From JACXTP01 sp963827905 (lineage in GTDB: Archaea; Thermoplasmatota; Thermoplasmata; Methanomassiliicoccales; UBA472), in assembly GCA_963827905.1 (NCBI GenBank), contig CAWHCB010000008.1:97375-161374 (forward strand): DNA of 64,000 bases, given 5' to 3'. Below, one piece after another: positions 36,316-45,906 of the stretch. The notes beneath the pieces were generated by a model. The model saw only the letters and a program-made list of their open reading frames with translations, was not told where the DNA came from and ran no database searches. The position numbers and the translations under genes were made by a program. The stretch's first letter is position 1. Each line of letters starts with the position of its first letter.

Positions 36316-36790
36316 ATGGACAACGTGACACGCATCGGGGTCTCCCTGGAACCAGAGCTTCTGGCCAAGTTCGATGAGTTGATCGCCAGCAAGGGCTATG
36401 TGACACGATCCGAGGCCTTCCGCGACCTGATCCGGGACGCCTTGACGAAGGAGACCTTGCAAGAGGAGGATGCCAAGGTATGCGGCACCGTGACCTTGCT
36501 TGTATAACCATCACAAGGGCGGTCTTAAAGAGAGGCTGATGGAGATACAGCATGCCCAACACCACTTGATTTCCTCCTCCATCCATGTGCACCAGGACCT
36601 GGAGAGGTGCCTGGAGGTGTTGATCGTCTTTGGCACGGTGCGTGAGATCAAGGAGCTAGCGGACAGCCTGGGCAGCGTAAGAGGTGTGGCCAGCGGTATC
36701 CCGGTGATGCTCTCCTCCGAGATAGAGGATCACGAACACAAGGACCATGTGCACCAAGATGATGGGTCCCATAGGCATAGGCATGATTGA
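36316..36790 (+). CDS. nikR: NikR-family nickel-responsive regulator, frame broken near 36502
   Basis: The N-terminal ribbon-helix-helix (VTRIGVSLEPELLAKFDELI, then GYVTRSEAFRDLIRD) is followed by an ACT-like metal-sensing domain with the NikR nickel site SIHVHQDLERCLEVLIVFG (His, His, Cys) and AQHH just before. An extra base near 36502 splits the two halves. The C-terminus adds an unusual tail with nine His among 22 residues (HEHKDHVHQ, SHRHRHD). It represses nickel uptake genes when nickel is plentiful. It is near hypA-hypD, and divergent from the asparagine-synthase-like gene. Confidence 0.9.
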
Positions 36791-36833
36791 ACCCAAATCC
36801 GTTAAATAACCGAAGGTTCTTGATGCGCATTGG

Positions 36834-39289
36834 ATGAAGACCTTAATCATCTCTGAGAAGTCAGATGCCGCAGCCAGGATAGCGGTCATCCTTTCCGGCG
36901 GCAACATGAAGCGGGAGAGGTCGCATGGTGTCCAGGTCTTCCGTTTCGAGCGCGGCGAGGACGAGTTCGCAGTGGTGGGACTGCGTGGCCATATCATCGA
37001 GCTGGATTATCCGGCCGAGCTCAATGATTGGTCCAAGGTCGACCCTAAGGACCTGGTATACGCGAAGCCCGAGGAGACCATCACCGCCCACAACATCGTG
37101 GACGCACTGAAGGACCTGGCCAAGGAATCGCATTACATCATCATTGCCACCGACTTCGACCGGGAGGGGGAGCTCATCGGCCTGGAGTCCGTGCAATTGC
37201 TCGATTTCGACATGGCATACGTCAAGAGGGCCAAGTTCTCCGCCTTCACCAAGGTGGAGATCGACAGGGCCTTCTCCGAGCTGACCGAACCCGACCACCG
37301 CCTGGCCGAATCGGCGAAGTGCAGGCAGGTCGTGGACCTGGCCTGGGGGGCGGCGCTGACCCGTTTCATTTCGATAGCCTCCGGGCAAGTGGGTAACAGC
37401 TTCCTATCCGTCGGTCGTGTACAGAGCCCCACCCTCTCGCTCATAGTCGATAAGGACCGGGCGATCCGCACCTTCGTCCCCAAACCCTACTGGAATGTGT
37501 CTGGCTGAGCTCAAGACCAGCGCCGCCTTCCCTGCATCCCATCAGAACAATCCCTTCTGGGAGGAGTCTGCCGCCAATGCGGCCCTGGACCGCGCCCGCA
37601 CAGCCGGTGAGGGAAGGGTCGATTCCTACGATGTGGCGGAGAAGGATGAGTACCCGGTGCCGCCTTTCAACACCACCATGTTCCTGGCCGAAGCGAACCG
37701 TCTGGGGATATCGGCCAGTGCTTCAATGAAGATCGCTGAGGACCTCTATACCTCCGGTTACATCTCATATCCGAGGACGGACAACACCGTCTACCCACGC
37801 TCGCTCTCGCTCAAGTTCGTCCTGGAGAAATTGAAGGGGACGGATTTCAAGGAAGAGGCCGAGGAGCTATTGGCCCAACCTCACATCCGACCATCCAGGG
37901 GAAAGGTGGAGACGACGGACCACCCGCCCATCTATCCCACCGAGGCCGCCACCAAGAAGACCCTCAAAGGGGACAAATGGACACTGTACGAGCTTGTTGT
38001 GAGGAGGTTCCTGGCCACGGTCGCTCCCCCGGCCCGCTCTGAAAGCCGCCAGGCGGTGGTGGACGTCGCCGGCGAGAAGTTCACGGCCAAGGGCTACAAG
38101 CTACTGTTCCTGGGCTGGAGGAAATATTACCCCTACATCCGGGTCACGGAGAGCGAGATCCCGGCCATGAAGGTCGGCGAAAGGACAGATGTGATCAAAG
38201 TGGAGATGGAACGTCTGGAGACCAGGCCGCCCCAGCGCTACACCCAGGGTACCTTGCTCCAGGAGATGGAGAAGCTGAACCTTGGCACCAAGTCCACCAG
38301 GCATGAGATCATCCAGAAGCTCTACGACCGCAAATACGCTATCGGAAATGACCTGGTCCCCACTGAGAGCGGCATTGCTGTGGTGGAGGCGTTGGAGAGC
38401 CACGCCAAGATCGTCACGGAGAGCAAGATGACCGCCCACCTCGAGATGGACATGGACGATATCGCCAACGGCAAGTCCACCATGCAAGGAGACGTTGGAG
38501 GAGTCGCAGGACATGCTATCCGATGTGCTTGAGGTCATGGAGAAGCACAAGAAGCAGATCGGGGACGACATCCGCAAGGCCCTGGCCGAGCAGAACAACC
38601 TCGGCATATGCGCATCTTGTGGAGGCGACCTGCGCATCGTCCGGACCCGCAAGGGCTCGGAGTTCATAGGTTGTTCCAACTACCCCCAGTGCGAAGTGAC
38701 GTTCAGAAAGCCAACTGGCGCCCTGGTCCAACCTACGGAGGGCAAGTGCGAGGCCTGTCAACTGCCTATGATCAAGGTCATACGCAAGGGCAACCCGCTG
38801 AAGATCATTTGCATCGACCCGGATTGCGAGACCAACAAAGGCCGCGACGTGGTAGGTCCATGCCCGGAATGCGGCAAGGACATCAAGGTGCTCCACTCCC
38901 GCGCTGGAAAGCGCTTCCTCGGTTGCTCCGGCTACCCAGATTGCAAGCGTACCTATCCATTGCCCCAGTTCGGGACGGTTTTTCCGACCGGAGACCTATG
39001 CCAGGAATGCAAGGCACCCATGTTCGGAATGAAAGGTAAGGGAGCTTGGACATTCTGCCCCAACCTGGATTGTAAGAGCAACGAGAAGCTCAAGGCGGCC
39101 AAGAAGGCGAAGCCGACAAAGGTGGAGGGCGAAGGGGAAGAGGGCGCACCGAAGGCCGCGAAGAAGGCCTCTGCGAAGAAGACCGGGACGAAGGCCGTTG
39201 CAAAGAAGCCCGCGGTCAAGAAAAGTACGGTTAAAAAACCGGCGACCAAGAAGGCCGCCACCAAGAAGAAGGCTCCCGAAACGACCTGA
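36834..39289 (+). CDS. topA: DNA topoisomerase IA with zinc fingers and Lys/Ala-rich tail, two frame breaks
   Basis: The joined protein (about 817 residues) has the Toprim domain (LIISEKSDAAARI, DFDREGELIG), GRVQSPTLSLIV, the catalytic Tyr in GYISYPRTDNTVYP, and zinc-finger repeats (ICASCGGDL, GCSNYPQC, CPECGKDI, GCSGYPDCKRTYP, CPNLDC). The last 60 residues are Lys/Ala/Thr-rich in KKA and KKP steps, like histone H1 tails. Breaks at 37500 and 38485 each have one surplus base. It relaxes negatively supercoiled DNA by single-strand passage. ATG 36834 has TTAAATAA 27 bp upstream and no Shine-Dalgarno: leaderless. Confidence 0.93.
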
Positions 39290-39294
39290 TCCAC

Positions 39295-39720
39295 TTAACT
39301 AATCTGGATGGGTCTCCTGTCGGTATCGCAACTGTCCTTATCGATGTCCTCGATGACCACCTTGGCCTTTCCGAAGGCCTCAGGTGCCCGTTTGACCACT
39401 ATGCTTTCGAGGACCTGCTTTTCCAGACCATATTGGAGGATGTTGATCACAAGGTCCAGGTGGGCCGATTTCTTTTCCAACGCGCCGCTGCAGCGCACCT
39501 TGCCATCATGGGTGGTCACGCTACAAGCTAGATAACGTTCAGGCTCGATCTCGGCGATGCATTTGACATGTCCGATGAGACGGGTGCCTGCCTCCACGCA
39601 ATCCAAGGTGATGCGGGTCATGAGCGTGGAGACCATATCTGTCATGACCTCGGGCGTCTGGGCGGTCGCGAAGGTGACGTGCACCTTGGCAGCATGGGCA
39701 GAGAAGTCCTCGGCCATCAT
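39295..39720 (-). CDS. Conserved-looking hypothetical protein coupled to CobW GTPase
   Basis: The 141-residue protein shows an alpha/beta pattern (VHVTFATAQTPEVMTDMVSTL, RLIGHVKCIAEIEPERYLACS, VINILQYGLEKQVLESIVV) and no membrane segment, signal or metal motif that I recognise. It begins ATGATG one base past the CobW stop codon, so translation is probably coupled. A partnership with the GTPase in metal or cofactor delivery is inference from context. It runs convergent to topA with five bases between stops. Confidence 0.6.
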   Translation of the reverse strand: MMAEDFSAHAAKVHVTFATAQTPEVMTDMVSTLMTRITLDCVEAGTRLIGHVKCIAEIEPERYLACSVTTHDGKVRCSGALEKKSAHLDLVINILQYGLEKQVLESIVVKRAPEAFGKAKVVIEDIDKDSCDTDRRPIQIS

Positions 39721-39721
39721 T

Positions 39722-40315
39722 TCAGTTCACCATCGCTTCCACGACGGGGTCGAGGTTGATCTTCTCCGTGGCAGAGGTCACTATCACCGTCTTGTCGATC
39801 CCTAACGCCTGGAGGCTCCTCTTGACCTCCTCCACTGTCTCTGGTGTCGCCTCGTCCATCTTGTTGATGAGTATGATGTCTGCCGCATTGAGTTGGTTCT
39901 TCAACGGGTTGGTGAGCGCCTTCAGGATCAATTGGAAGCGCACCGCGTCCACCACCACCACGATCTTGATGTTCCCCAGCGGCCCTCTGTAGAGCTTCAT
40001 GGTGTCGCGGATGTTGGCTGGATCGGCGATACCGGTCGGTTCTACGATGACCAGGTCGGGGCGGAACTTTTCTGCGACAGTGCGGACCGTCTCCAAGAAA
40101 TCGGAACCGAGAGTGCAGCAGATGCAACCGCTAGGCATCTCAGTGACCGAGAGGCCGTACTTCTCCATGACCTTGCCATCGATCCCGATCTTGCCGAAGT
40201 CGTTGACGATGATGACCACCTTCTTCTTGGTCACCTCAATGATACGGCCCACCGTGGCAAGGACCATGGTGGTCTTGCCCGATCCTAGGAATCCAGATAT
40301 CACCAGCATATCCAT
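39722..40315 (-). CDS. CobW/HypB/UreG (G3E) family GTPase
   Basis: The 197-residue protein has P-loop GFLGSGKTT, switch region ending in VEPTGIADP, the metal-site motif GCICCTL (CxCC) typical of COG0523 metallochaperones, and INKMDEA (NKxD). These GTPases deliver or insert metals; HypB for hydrogenase carries extra His-rich or N-terminal motifs not seen here. The substrate metal is unassigned; nearby hypA, hypD and nikR make nickel possible. ATG 40315 has TTTTATATAG about 40 bp upstream. The downstream small gene is coupled. Confidence 0.88.
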   Translation of the reverse strand: MDMLVISGFLGSGKTTMVLATVGRIIEVTKKKVVIIVNDFGKIGIDGKVMEKYGLSVTEMPSGCICCTLGSDFLETVRTVAEKFRPDLVIVEPTGIADPANIRDTMKLYRGPLGNIKIVVVVDAVRFQLILKALTNPLKNQLNAADIILINKMDEATPETVEEVKRSLQALGIDKTVIVTSATEKINLDPVVEAMVN

Positions 40316-40425
40316 GATATGTCCACCGGTTGGTGCGTGCTATCCAGCGGCGCCTATATAAAATTAGACGATGGAAACGACGGCCAGGCTGTCACCTGGC
40401 GCCGTTATGCAGCAATGTCCCGTCC

Positions 40426-40743
40426 TTATGATCCGTCTTCCTGAGCGCCAAAGAATTCCAGGTCCAGCTCCGCCTTCTCCGTGGCTATCCTGGCGGTGCG
40501 GCAACGTCGGCACTCCACCGATTTCCCCAGATTCCGCTTGGTGCGGACGACGTTGCGATCGGCCTCGACCACCGCCCCGCACTTACACAGGGTCCTCACG
40601 GTTGGCGCTGAACTGAACGTCAAATAATTGTCCTTCTCCAGGACTTGGCGCCCCAACGGAGCGACCTCAGCCATGCTGGCCTTCTGCACGGACATCATGT
40701 CCGTCTCGGCCTGCAACCGGAACGTATCCGTGTTCCGGAACAT
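40426..40743 (-). CDS. Small zinc-ribbon protein, unknown function
   Basis: From ATG 40743 the 105-residue protein has a 60-residue N-terminal part (RLQAETDMMSVQKASMAE) and a C-terminal zinc ribbon: TLCKCGAVVEADRNV then ECRRCRTARI, with an acidic tail ending EFFGAQEDGS. It recalls small archaeal zinc ribbons found near transcription or translation genes, but I recognise no family. The frame is open to 40848 (TTG), 20 bp downstream of a TATA-like TTTAAAAT (about 40865-40872), so a longer start cannot be excluded. Confidence 0.55.
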   Translation of the reverse strand: MFRNTDTFRLQAETDMMSVQKASMAEVAPLGRQVLEKDNYLTFSSAPTVRTLCKCGAVVEADRNVVRTKRNLGKSVECRRCRTARIATEKAELDLEFFGAQEDGS

Positions 40744-41033
40744 GGCTTGCGCTGAATGATTATCAACCAATGCATCCCTCCCCACTCGAAAGAAAAGCTG
40801 AGAACGATGTTTTGACCGTCCTAGATGGGAAGCCCTCTTTCTGAGCAATGAGACTATTGCTTAGTACATTTTAAACGTTTCGTATGGATGAGGTTTTATC
40901 TGTCCAGATGTATGATTTTGTACTCGTTTAAATAATTAAAATTCCTTGATGACTCAAGCCGTGTTAAGGGTTCACAAAGGTATTTATCGAAGGCTAAGTT
41001 AGCCCCGAGGAATCTCCGAGGTTGGCGGACTCG
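40744..41033. other. Intergenic region of about 290 bp
   Basis: The A+T-rich gap holds a TATA-like TTTAAAAT box (on the reverse strand near 40865) for the zinc-ribbon gene, stretches such as GTTTAAATAATTAAAATTCC (about 40926-40945), and at about 41003-41019 a direct repeat of CCGAGG. Nothing else was recognised. Confidence 0.35.
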
Positions 41034-41474
41034 TCACTCTTCCTTTATCGACGCGAAAGACGCCACCGTCAAGGTCTTGCCGACCCCAGGTATCATACGG
41101 AGCTTGTCGATGACCAGCGACCCGATGCCCTCCATGGACCTACCCCTGACCTTGATCAATATGTCATGCTCACCGGAGATGAGGTGGACCTCCTGGACAC
41201 CATCCAGACCAGCGATCCTGCCGGCAAGCTCCCTTTGTGAGACATCGTTGTTCGGCAGGAAGGAAATGAGGATGAAGGCGGTGACCGGTTCCCCCAACTG
41301 CGAGTAATCTGGCACCACTGTGAAACCTTTGATTATGCCTTTGTCCATCATGCGCTTGATGCGCTCGTGCACCGTGGCCCGGGGTATGTTCAGGTCCTTG
41401 GCGATGGCCTTGGTGCTTCGCCGCGCGTCCTTCTGCAGCTCCGTCAAAATGGCGCGGTCCTTGTCATCGAGCAT
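41034..41474 (-). CDS. Lrp/AsnC-family transcriptional regulator
   Basis: The 146-residue protein begins LDDKDRAILTELQKDARRST with the N-terminal helix-turn-helix (AKDLNIPRATVHERIKRM) and a C-terminal RAM domain (VTAFILISFLP, GVQEVHLISGEHDILIKV) that binds amino acids. No frameshift is needed. A strong GGAAGGAGG lies eight bases before ATG 41474. The target is unknown; the OsmC and nicotinate phosphoribosyltransferase genes lie directly upstream on the same strand. Confidence 0.95.
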   Translation of the reverse strand: MLDDKDRAILTELQKDARRSTKAIAKDLNIPRATVHERIKRMMDKGIIKGFTVVPDYSQLGEPVTAFILISFLPNNDVSQRELAGRIAGLDGVQEVHLISGEHDILIKVRGRSMEGIGSLVIDKLRMIPGVGKTLTVASFASIKEE

Positions 41475-41497
41475 AGTGGTTAGACCTCCTTCCCTGA

Positions 41498-41947
41498 TTA
41501 TAAATCCATTTGACCCTGCACCGGAGCTCCGTCCAGCTCCACATCGACCGGGACCCCGTTCCTAACGCTTGCGGTGACGATGCAGAAGTCCTCGAACATG
41601 TCACGACATTTCTCCAGCACCGCTGGGTCTGAGACCTCCGGGAACAGTCTGACCGTGATGTGGGTGATACGGAATCTCCCCCTATCGTTCCGTGCCAGCG
41701 TGGTGTACACTTCCGCTCGCAGCGAGAACATCTCCGCCCGATGGCGCTTCACACAATAGGTCAGGCTGGCACAGAGACAGTTGCCGACCGCCGCCGCCAA
41801 GAACTTACCGGCATTGGGATAGTCCCCTGTGCCGAGAGGCTTAGGCTCGTCCATGTAGAAATCACCGGCCTTCTCGTTATCGAAATGGATGCGGAACTTG
41901 TACCCTTCCACCAGTTCGATCTTGGTCTTGAAGTCGCCCTCTTCCAT
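41498..41947 (-). CDS. OsmC/Ohr-family protein
   Basis: The 149-residue protein has the OsmC fold with two redox-active cysteine regions: AAVGNCLCASLTYCVKR and EDFCIVTASVRNGV. OsmC and Ohr reduce organic peroxides with thiol cofactors; the substrate here is unknown. Its ATG lies four bases after the pncB stop, so it is the second gene of that transcript, with Lrp 23 bp further on. Confidence 0.88.
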   Translation of the reverse strand: MEEGDFKTKIELVEGYKFRIHFDNEKAGDFYMDEPKPLGTGDYPNAGKFLAAAVGNCLCASLTYCVKRHRAEMFSLRAEVYTTLARNDRGRFRITHITVRLFPEVSDPAVLEKCRDMFEDFCIVTASVRNGVPVDVELDGAPVQGQMDL

Positions 41948-41951
41948 GTCA

Positions 41952-43140
41952 TCAAAGCTCCAGGGATTTGGTCTGATCGATGACGCGATCGCGGATGACC
42001 TCGGTGGGCTCCTCCTTTTTGACGCGCTTTCCCTTGGAAAGTATCTTGACCTCGGCCAAGGTCATGGATTCGCCGCAACGGTTGCACTTGGGCGGGTTCT
42101 TCTTGGAGGTGGATATCCCATAGTTGAGGCATCTGTCGCAACGGAAAGTGAACTTCCTGCCACTCAACTTGCCACGCTTGGCCACTGGGCGTCCCTCCTT
42201 CTCCACGATGTCCATGGAGAAGTCGATGGTGGGTGCGTTGCTGATGCTGGTGCCTATACCGAAGCCGTCGACGCCTGCCTCGACCAGCTCCTTCAGGTTC
42301 CCTTCGGACAATCCACCGGAGACGAAGATCTTGACGTGATGGTAGCCGCGAAGGTCCATCTCCCAACGCACCTCGCGGACTATCTCGGGCAAGGAACCGC
42401 GCCTTGATCCGGGCGTGTCCAACCTTACCGCGTACAGGTCCTTGACGTTCTCACAGGCGATGATGGCCTCCACCTTCTCGTCGTAATAGGTGTCCACAAG
42501 CGCCACTCGCCTGCACCTTGCCATCCACCACCGCGTCGAAGGCCTGGAAGGCGGATTTTTGATCCCCCATCATGACCACCAAGGAGTGGGGCATGGTGCC
42601 GCTCGGCTCCTGACCGATCGTTTCCGCACCGAGGATGGAGGAGACGGAGTCACAGCCACCGATGAAGGAGGCCCGATCGATGACCGGTGCCAAGGAGGGA
42701 TGCATACGCCTAACCCCGAATGACATCACCGTCCGACCACATGATGCCAACTTGCATCGGGCCGCCATGGTGGCCACACCAGAGCTGAAGCAGATGAAAC
42801 CGAGAGCAGGCGATTCCAGTTCGCAGTACTGCCCGTAAGGCCCCTCGATCCTCAGGACCGGGGTGCGAAGTCCGTCCTGGGTGCGGGGCTTGAAGATGGT
42901 CCCCTCTGGCAGACCGTACAGATCGATTTTCCGTCCTTCCAGGAGGCGGATCAGCTCTTCGGTGCCGCAGAGCACCCCCCATCCCCACTTTTCAGGCAGA
43001 CCTCCAACGGTGAACTCGGAGACCGTGTCCAGGTCCAAAAAACCCTTGGAACGGAGGACCTCCACGGTCCTCTCGAAATAGATGTCAGTGGTCCTGCCAG
43101 AGGCTATGTCCTCATCGGATGCGGCAAAGAACTTGGGCAA
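41952..43140 (-). CDS. pncB: Nicotinate phosphoribosyltransferase, archaeal type, frame broken near 42507
   Basis: The protein starts at TTG 43140 (GGAGGAG five bases before) and shows FFAASDEDIASGRTTDIYF, LESPALGFICFSSGVAT, then after the break SFGVRRMHP earlier and IFVSGGLSEGNLKELVEAG, DGFGIGTSI later; the C-terminus has a zinc ribbon (CDRCLNYG, CNRCGESM) seen in many archaeal members. It makes NaMN from nicotinate and PRPP in NAD salvage. One surplus base at 42507 joins KVQA to VALVDTYYDE. Repaired length is about 395 residues. Confidence 0.93.
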
Positions 43141-43203
43141 ACGTGCTCCTCCCTAACTTGGAAGGGGCAATGGCGTGCCCCGTTATGAATTGTATGCAAT
43201 CGC

Positions 43204-44511
43204 TCACAGCTTGATAGGGGTGCCCTGGACCAGTTTCCTTGATGAGAACGAGGCCTTCCCCAAGAACCTGGCCTTTTCGCCAAGGTCCTCCTCGATACGC
43301 AGGAGGCGGTTGTACTTGGCGGTACGCTCCGAGCGCGCTGGTGCCCCGGTCTTGATCTGACCGCACTCCAAGGCCACCGCGATGTCCGCGATGCAAGTGT
43401 CCTCGCTCTCCCCGGAGCGGTGACTGACCATGACGTTATAGCCGGATTCGAAGGACAGCTCAGCGGCGAACATGGCCTCGGTGACCGTCCCTATCTGGTT
43501 GACCTTGAGCAAGGTGGCGTTCGCCGCCCCGGCCTGGACCGCTGTGCGGATGCGCTTGGGGTTGGTGACCAGCAGGTCGTCCCCTACGATCTGCACCTTC
43601 TTACCCACTTTCTTTGTCAGCTCGGCGAAGCTTTCGAACGCCTCCTCTTCGAAAGGGTCCTCCAGGCTGATTATGGGATATTCCTTGACCAGGGCGGACC
43701 AGTAGTCCACCATCTCCGATGGACCGAGGCGCTTCCCATCGATGTCATACTTGCCTTTGGAATAGAACTCGCTCGCCGCCGGGTCCATGGCCAGGAAGAT
43801 GTCCTTGCCCGGAGCGTACCCAGCCGCATCGATGGCCTTCAACAGCATGTCCAGCGCTTCACGCGAGGTGTCGATCGGTGGGGCGAAGCCGCCCTCGTCG
43901 CCGACATTGATGGCGCCTGCCCCGAAGTTCTTCTTCAGGACGGCCTTGAGGTGATGGTAGACCTCCACCCCAATACCTAAGGCCTCGGAGAAAGTGGACG
44001 CGCCACAGGGTGAGATCATGAACTCCTGAGGGCGAAGATTCCCTCCAGCGTGCTTGCCTCCATTGATGACGTTCATCATGGGCACTGGCAGGACGGTGCT
44101 ATTGGCGCATAGGAAGTCGTGCAGCTCCATGTCGTCGGCGATGGCACCGGCCCGGGCGGCGGCGAAGGAGACCGCTGTGGTGGCATTGCCACCGAGATTG
44201 GCCTTGTTGGGCGTGCCATCGAGCTCGATCATGGCCATATCGATGTCCTCCAGACGGCGTACGTCCATGCCTCTCAGGCGCTTGTCCACCAAGGTCCTGA
44301 CGTTCTCTACCGCCTTCCCCACCCCCTTGCCGAGGTAGCGCTTATCGCCGTCCCGAAGCTCCATGGCCTCATGGGTGCCGGTGGAGGCGCCTGAAGGTGC
44401 GATGGCGGAGGCTTTAATGGATGATGTGTGAATCTCGGCCTCGATGGTGGGATTGCCCCTGGAGTCGAGGACCTGGCGGGCCCAAACCTTGGTGATCTTG
44501 TAACCGGTCAT
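43204..44511 (-). CDS. eno: Enolase
   Basis: The 435-residue protein matches enolase throughout: KVWARQVLDSRGNPTIEAEI, APSGASTGTHEAMELRDG, GDEGGFAPPI, LAMDPAASEFY, SLEDPFEEEAFE, GDDLLVTNPKRI (Mg ligands Asp, Glu, Asp), LLKVNQIGTVTEA and SHRSGESEDTCIADIAVAL. It converts 2-phosphoglycerate to PEP in gluconeogenesis/glycolysis. ATG 44511 was chosen over GTG 44520; a TATA-like box lies around 44553-44560. No frameshift is needed. Confidence 0.97.
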   Translation of the reverse strand: MTGYKITKVWARQVLDSRGNPTIEAEIHTSSIKASAIAPSGASTGTHEAMELRDGDKRYLGKGVGKAVENVRTLVDKRLRGMDVRRLEDIDMAMIELDGTPNKANLGGNATTAVSFAAARAGAIADDMELHDFLCANSTVLPVPMMNVINGGKHAGGNLRPQEFMISPCGASTFSEALGIGVEVYHHLKAVLKKNFGAGAINVGDEGGFAPPIDTSREALDMLLKAIDAAGYAPGKDIFLAMDPAASEFYSKGKYDIDGKRLGPSEMVDYWSALVKEYPIISLEDPFEEEAFESFAELTKKVGKKVQIVGDDLLVTNPKRIRTAVQAGAANATLLKVNQIGTVTEAMFAAELSFESGYNVMVSHRSGESEDTCIADIAVALECGQIKTGAPARSERTAKYNRLLRIEEDLGEKARFLGKASFSSRKLVQGTPIKL

Positions 44512-44560
44512 GTCCAGCACGAACCTGAGATGACCAGGAATCCCCTTCCATTAGATAAAC

Positions 44561-45583
44561 TCATTTGGAGGGCTTGGCATCATCGGTGGTGTCGATGATC
44601 TCCATGTTCCGCTCAAGCAACGCCAGCTCCCTGACGCTTAGGGTTCGCGGGTCGACCGAGACGATGAGGCGGGACTTGTTCTCCATGACCGCCTCGGTGA
44701 CGTGGTGGATCATGCGAAGGACCTTCTCGAAATCATTGTTGACTATCAGGAACTCCACCCCATCGATGAGGACCACCGAGTCGCCCGACTTCTCCACGAA
44801 ACGGATGATGGTGTCGCTGAGGATGCCTATGTTGGTGGGATTGATGTAGACCTTGCCGAGCTGGTTGCTGAGCCAAATGATCGGCGTCTTATCCAATTCC
44901 CATTCCTTTCTTATGGTGGAAGGGTGCTGCCTCGTCACGCACAGCCCTTGGATGTTGTGGGTGACCTGGTCCACGAACACCTCGAATGACTTCCTCGGTT
45001 TCGTCTCCCGCACCAGATAGGCAAAGCCCTTGTGGAGGTCGTACATCTTCGCCGACTGCCTGGCATTCTCCATTCCCGACTCTGGGTTTGGGGCGGGTGC
45101 AGGCTTGGGCGCGGGCGGGGCCTTGCCGAAGAGCTTGGAGAACGCCCCTGGCCTCTTGACATGAGGTTCGGGCTCCACCGGAGGGGCGATCTCCACCTCT
45201 GGTCCAATGACCGGTTCGTCCAATACCTCGTGCAGCCTGGCCTCCAGGGCCTCGTTGGTAAATGGTTTGCGGACATATCCAGAGACCACGTCCTGAAGGC
45301 CAAAGATGTCTGTGCCGATCTCGGTGGCCGCGGTCAACATCATGACCTTGCCCCGGTTCGTGTAGCCTCTTTCCTTTAGGATGCGAAGGACGCTCCAACC
45401 ATCCATGTCCGGCATGTTGATGTCCAGGATTATCAGGTCAGGGTTCTCTTTATCGGCCTTCTCCAAGGCCTCCCTGCCCCCTGAGGCGGTGATGGGGGCG
45501 TATCCGACATTGGCCACCAGCTCGGAAACTAACTCAGTGACGGCCGGGTTGTCGTCTACGATAAGAACCTTCTTCAGGAGCAA
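44561..45583 (-). CDS. Receiver-DUF835 response regulator
   Basis: The 340-residue protein has an intact receiver domain (VLIVDDNPAVTELVSELV, phospho-Asp in LIILDINMPDMDGW, KPFTNEAL), a Pro/Ala-rich linker, and a C-terminal DUF835 domain (GLCVTRQHPS, IIWLSNQLGKVYI, VVLIDGVEFLIVNNDFEKVL), which is frequent in Thermoplasmata and Thermococci. DUF835 has an AAA-like ATPase remnant fold; its output is unknown. TTG 45583 has GAGAGGGGG before it. It lies just downstream of L40e on the same strand; no histidine kinase is adjacent. Confidence 0.9.
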   Translation of the reverse strand: MLLKKVLIVDDNPAVTELVSELVANVGYAPITASGGREALEKADKENPDLIILDINMPDMDGWSVLRILKERGYTNRGKVMMLTAATEIGTDIFGLQDVVSGYVRKPFTNEALEARLHEVLDEPVIGPEVEIAPPVEPEPHVKRPGAFSKLFGKAPPAPKPAPAPNPESGMENARQSAKMYDLHKGFAYLVRETKPRKSFEVFVDQVTHNIQGLCVTRQHPSTIRKEWELDKTPIIWLSNQLGKVYINPTNIGILSDTIIRFVEKSGDSVVLIDGVEFLIVNNDFEKVLRMIHHVTEAVMENKSRLIVSVDPRTLSVRELALLERNMEIIDTTDDAKPSK

Positions 45584-45694
45584 GCCCCCTCTCTTCCCAT
45601 CACTGGACTATAATCAAGGTGCGTTTTAAAAAGATATGCCCACAAAAATCTGGCATCGAAAATGGAGTGATGATGAAAGGATTTGGATGAAGGC

Positions 45695-45844
45695 TCAAGC
45701 CTTCCTGCTTTCCTTGGACTTCTGGCGCAGGTTGGTGTAACCACATTTCCTGCACCTTGTCGCCCTCATCGCGTTGCGAGCGCAACAGTTCATGCAGATC
45801 TTTTTGTTAAGAAGCCTGGCGTCGGCCTCTTTGAAGCGTGCCAT
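45695..45844 (-). CDS. rpl40e: Ribosomal protein L40e
   Basis: The 49-residue protein MARFKEADARLLNKKICMNC continues with CARNAMRATRCRKCGYTNLR: a zinc ribbon of the C-x2-C(C)...C-x2-C type with high Arg/Lys content, exactly the archaeal L40e. It is part of the large ribosomal subunit. ATG 45844 has GGGAGG seven bases upstream; 22 more open codons upstream are unlikely. It is not part of the RFC gene's frame. Confidence 0.93.
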   Translation of the reverse strand: MARFKEADARLLNKKICMNCCARNAMRATRCRKCGYTNLRQKSKESRKA

Positions 45845-45906
45845 TGTCAATCCTCCCGCTTGGAAACTAAGATGTGATATAAATAGGTTGGCCAATCCCG
45901 ACCGCA

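Noticed and set aside
39722..40315. HypB assignment for the CobW-type GTPase
   Set aside because: The GCICC motif and lack of HypB-specific N-terminal nickel motifs place it in the general COG0523 group.
41003..41019. Hairpin or small RNA at the CCGAGG pair
   Set aside because: The two copies are direct, not inverted, and form no stem.
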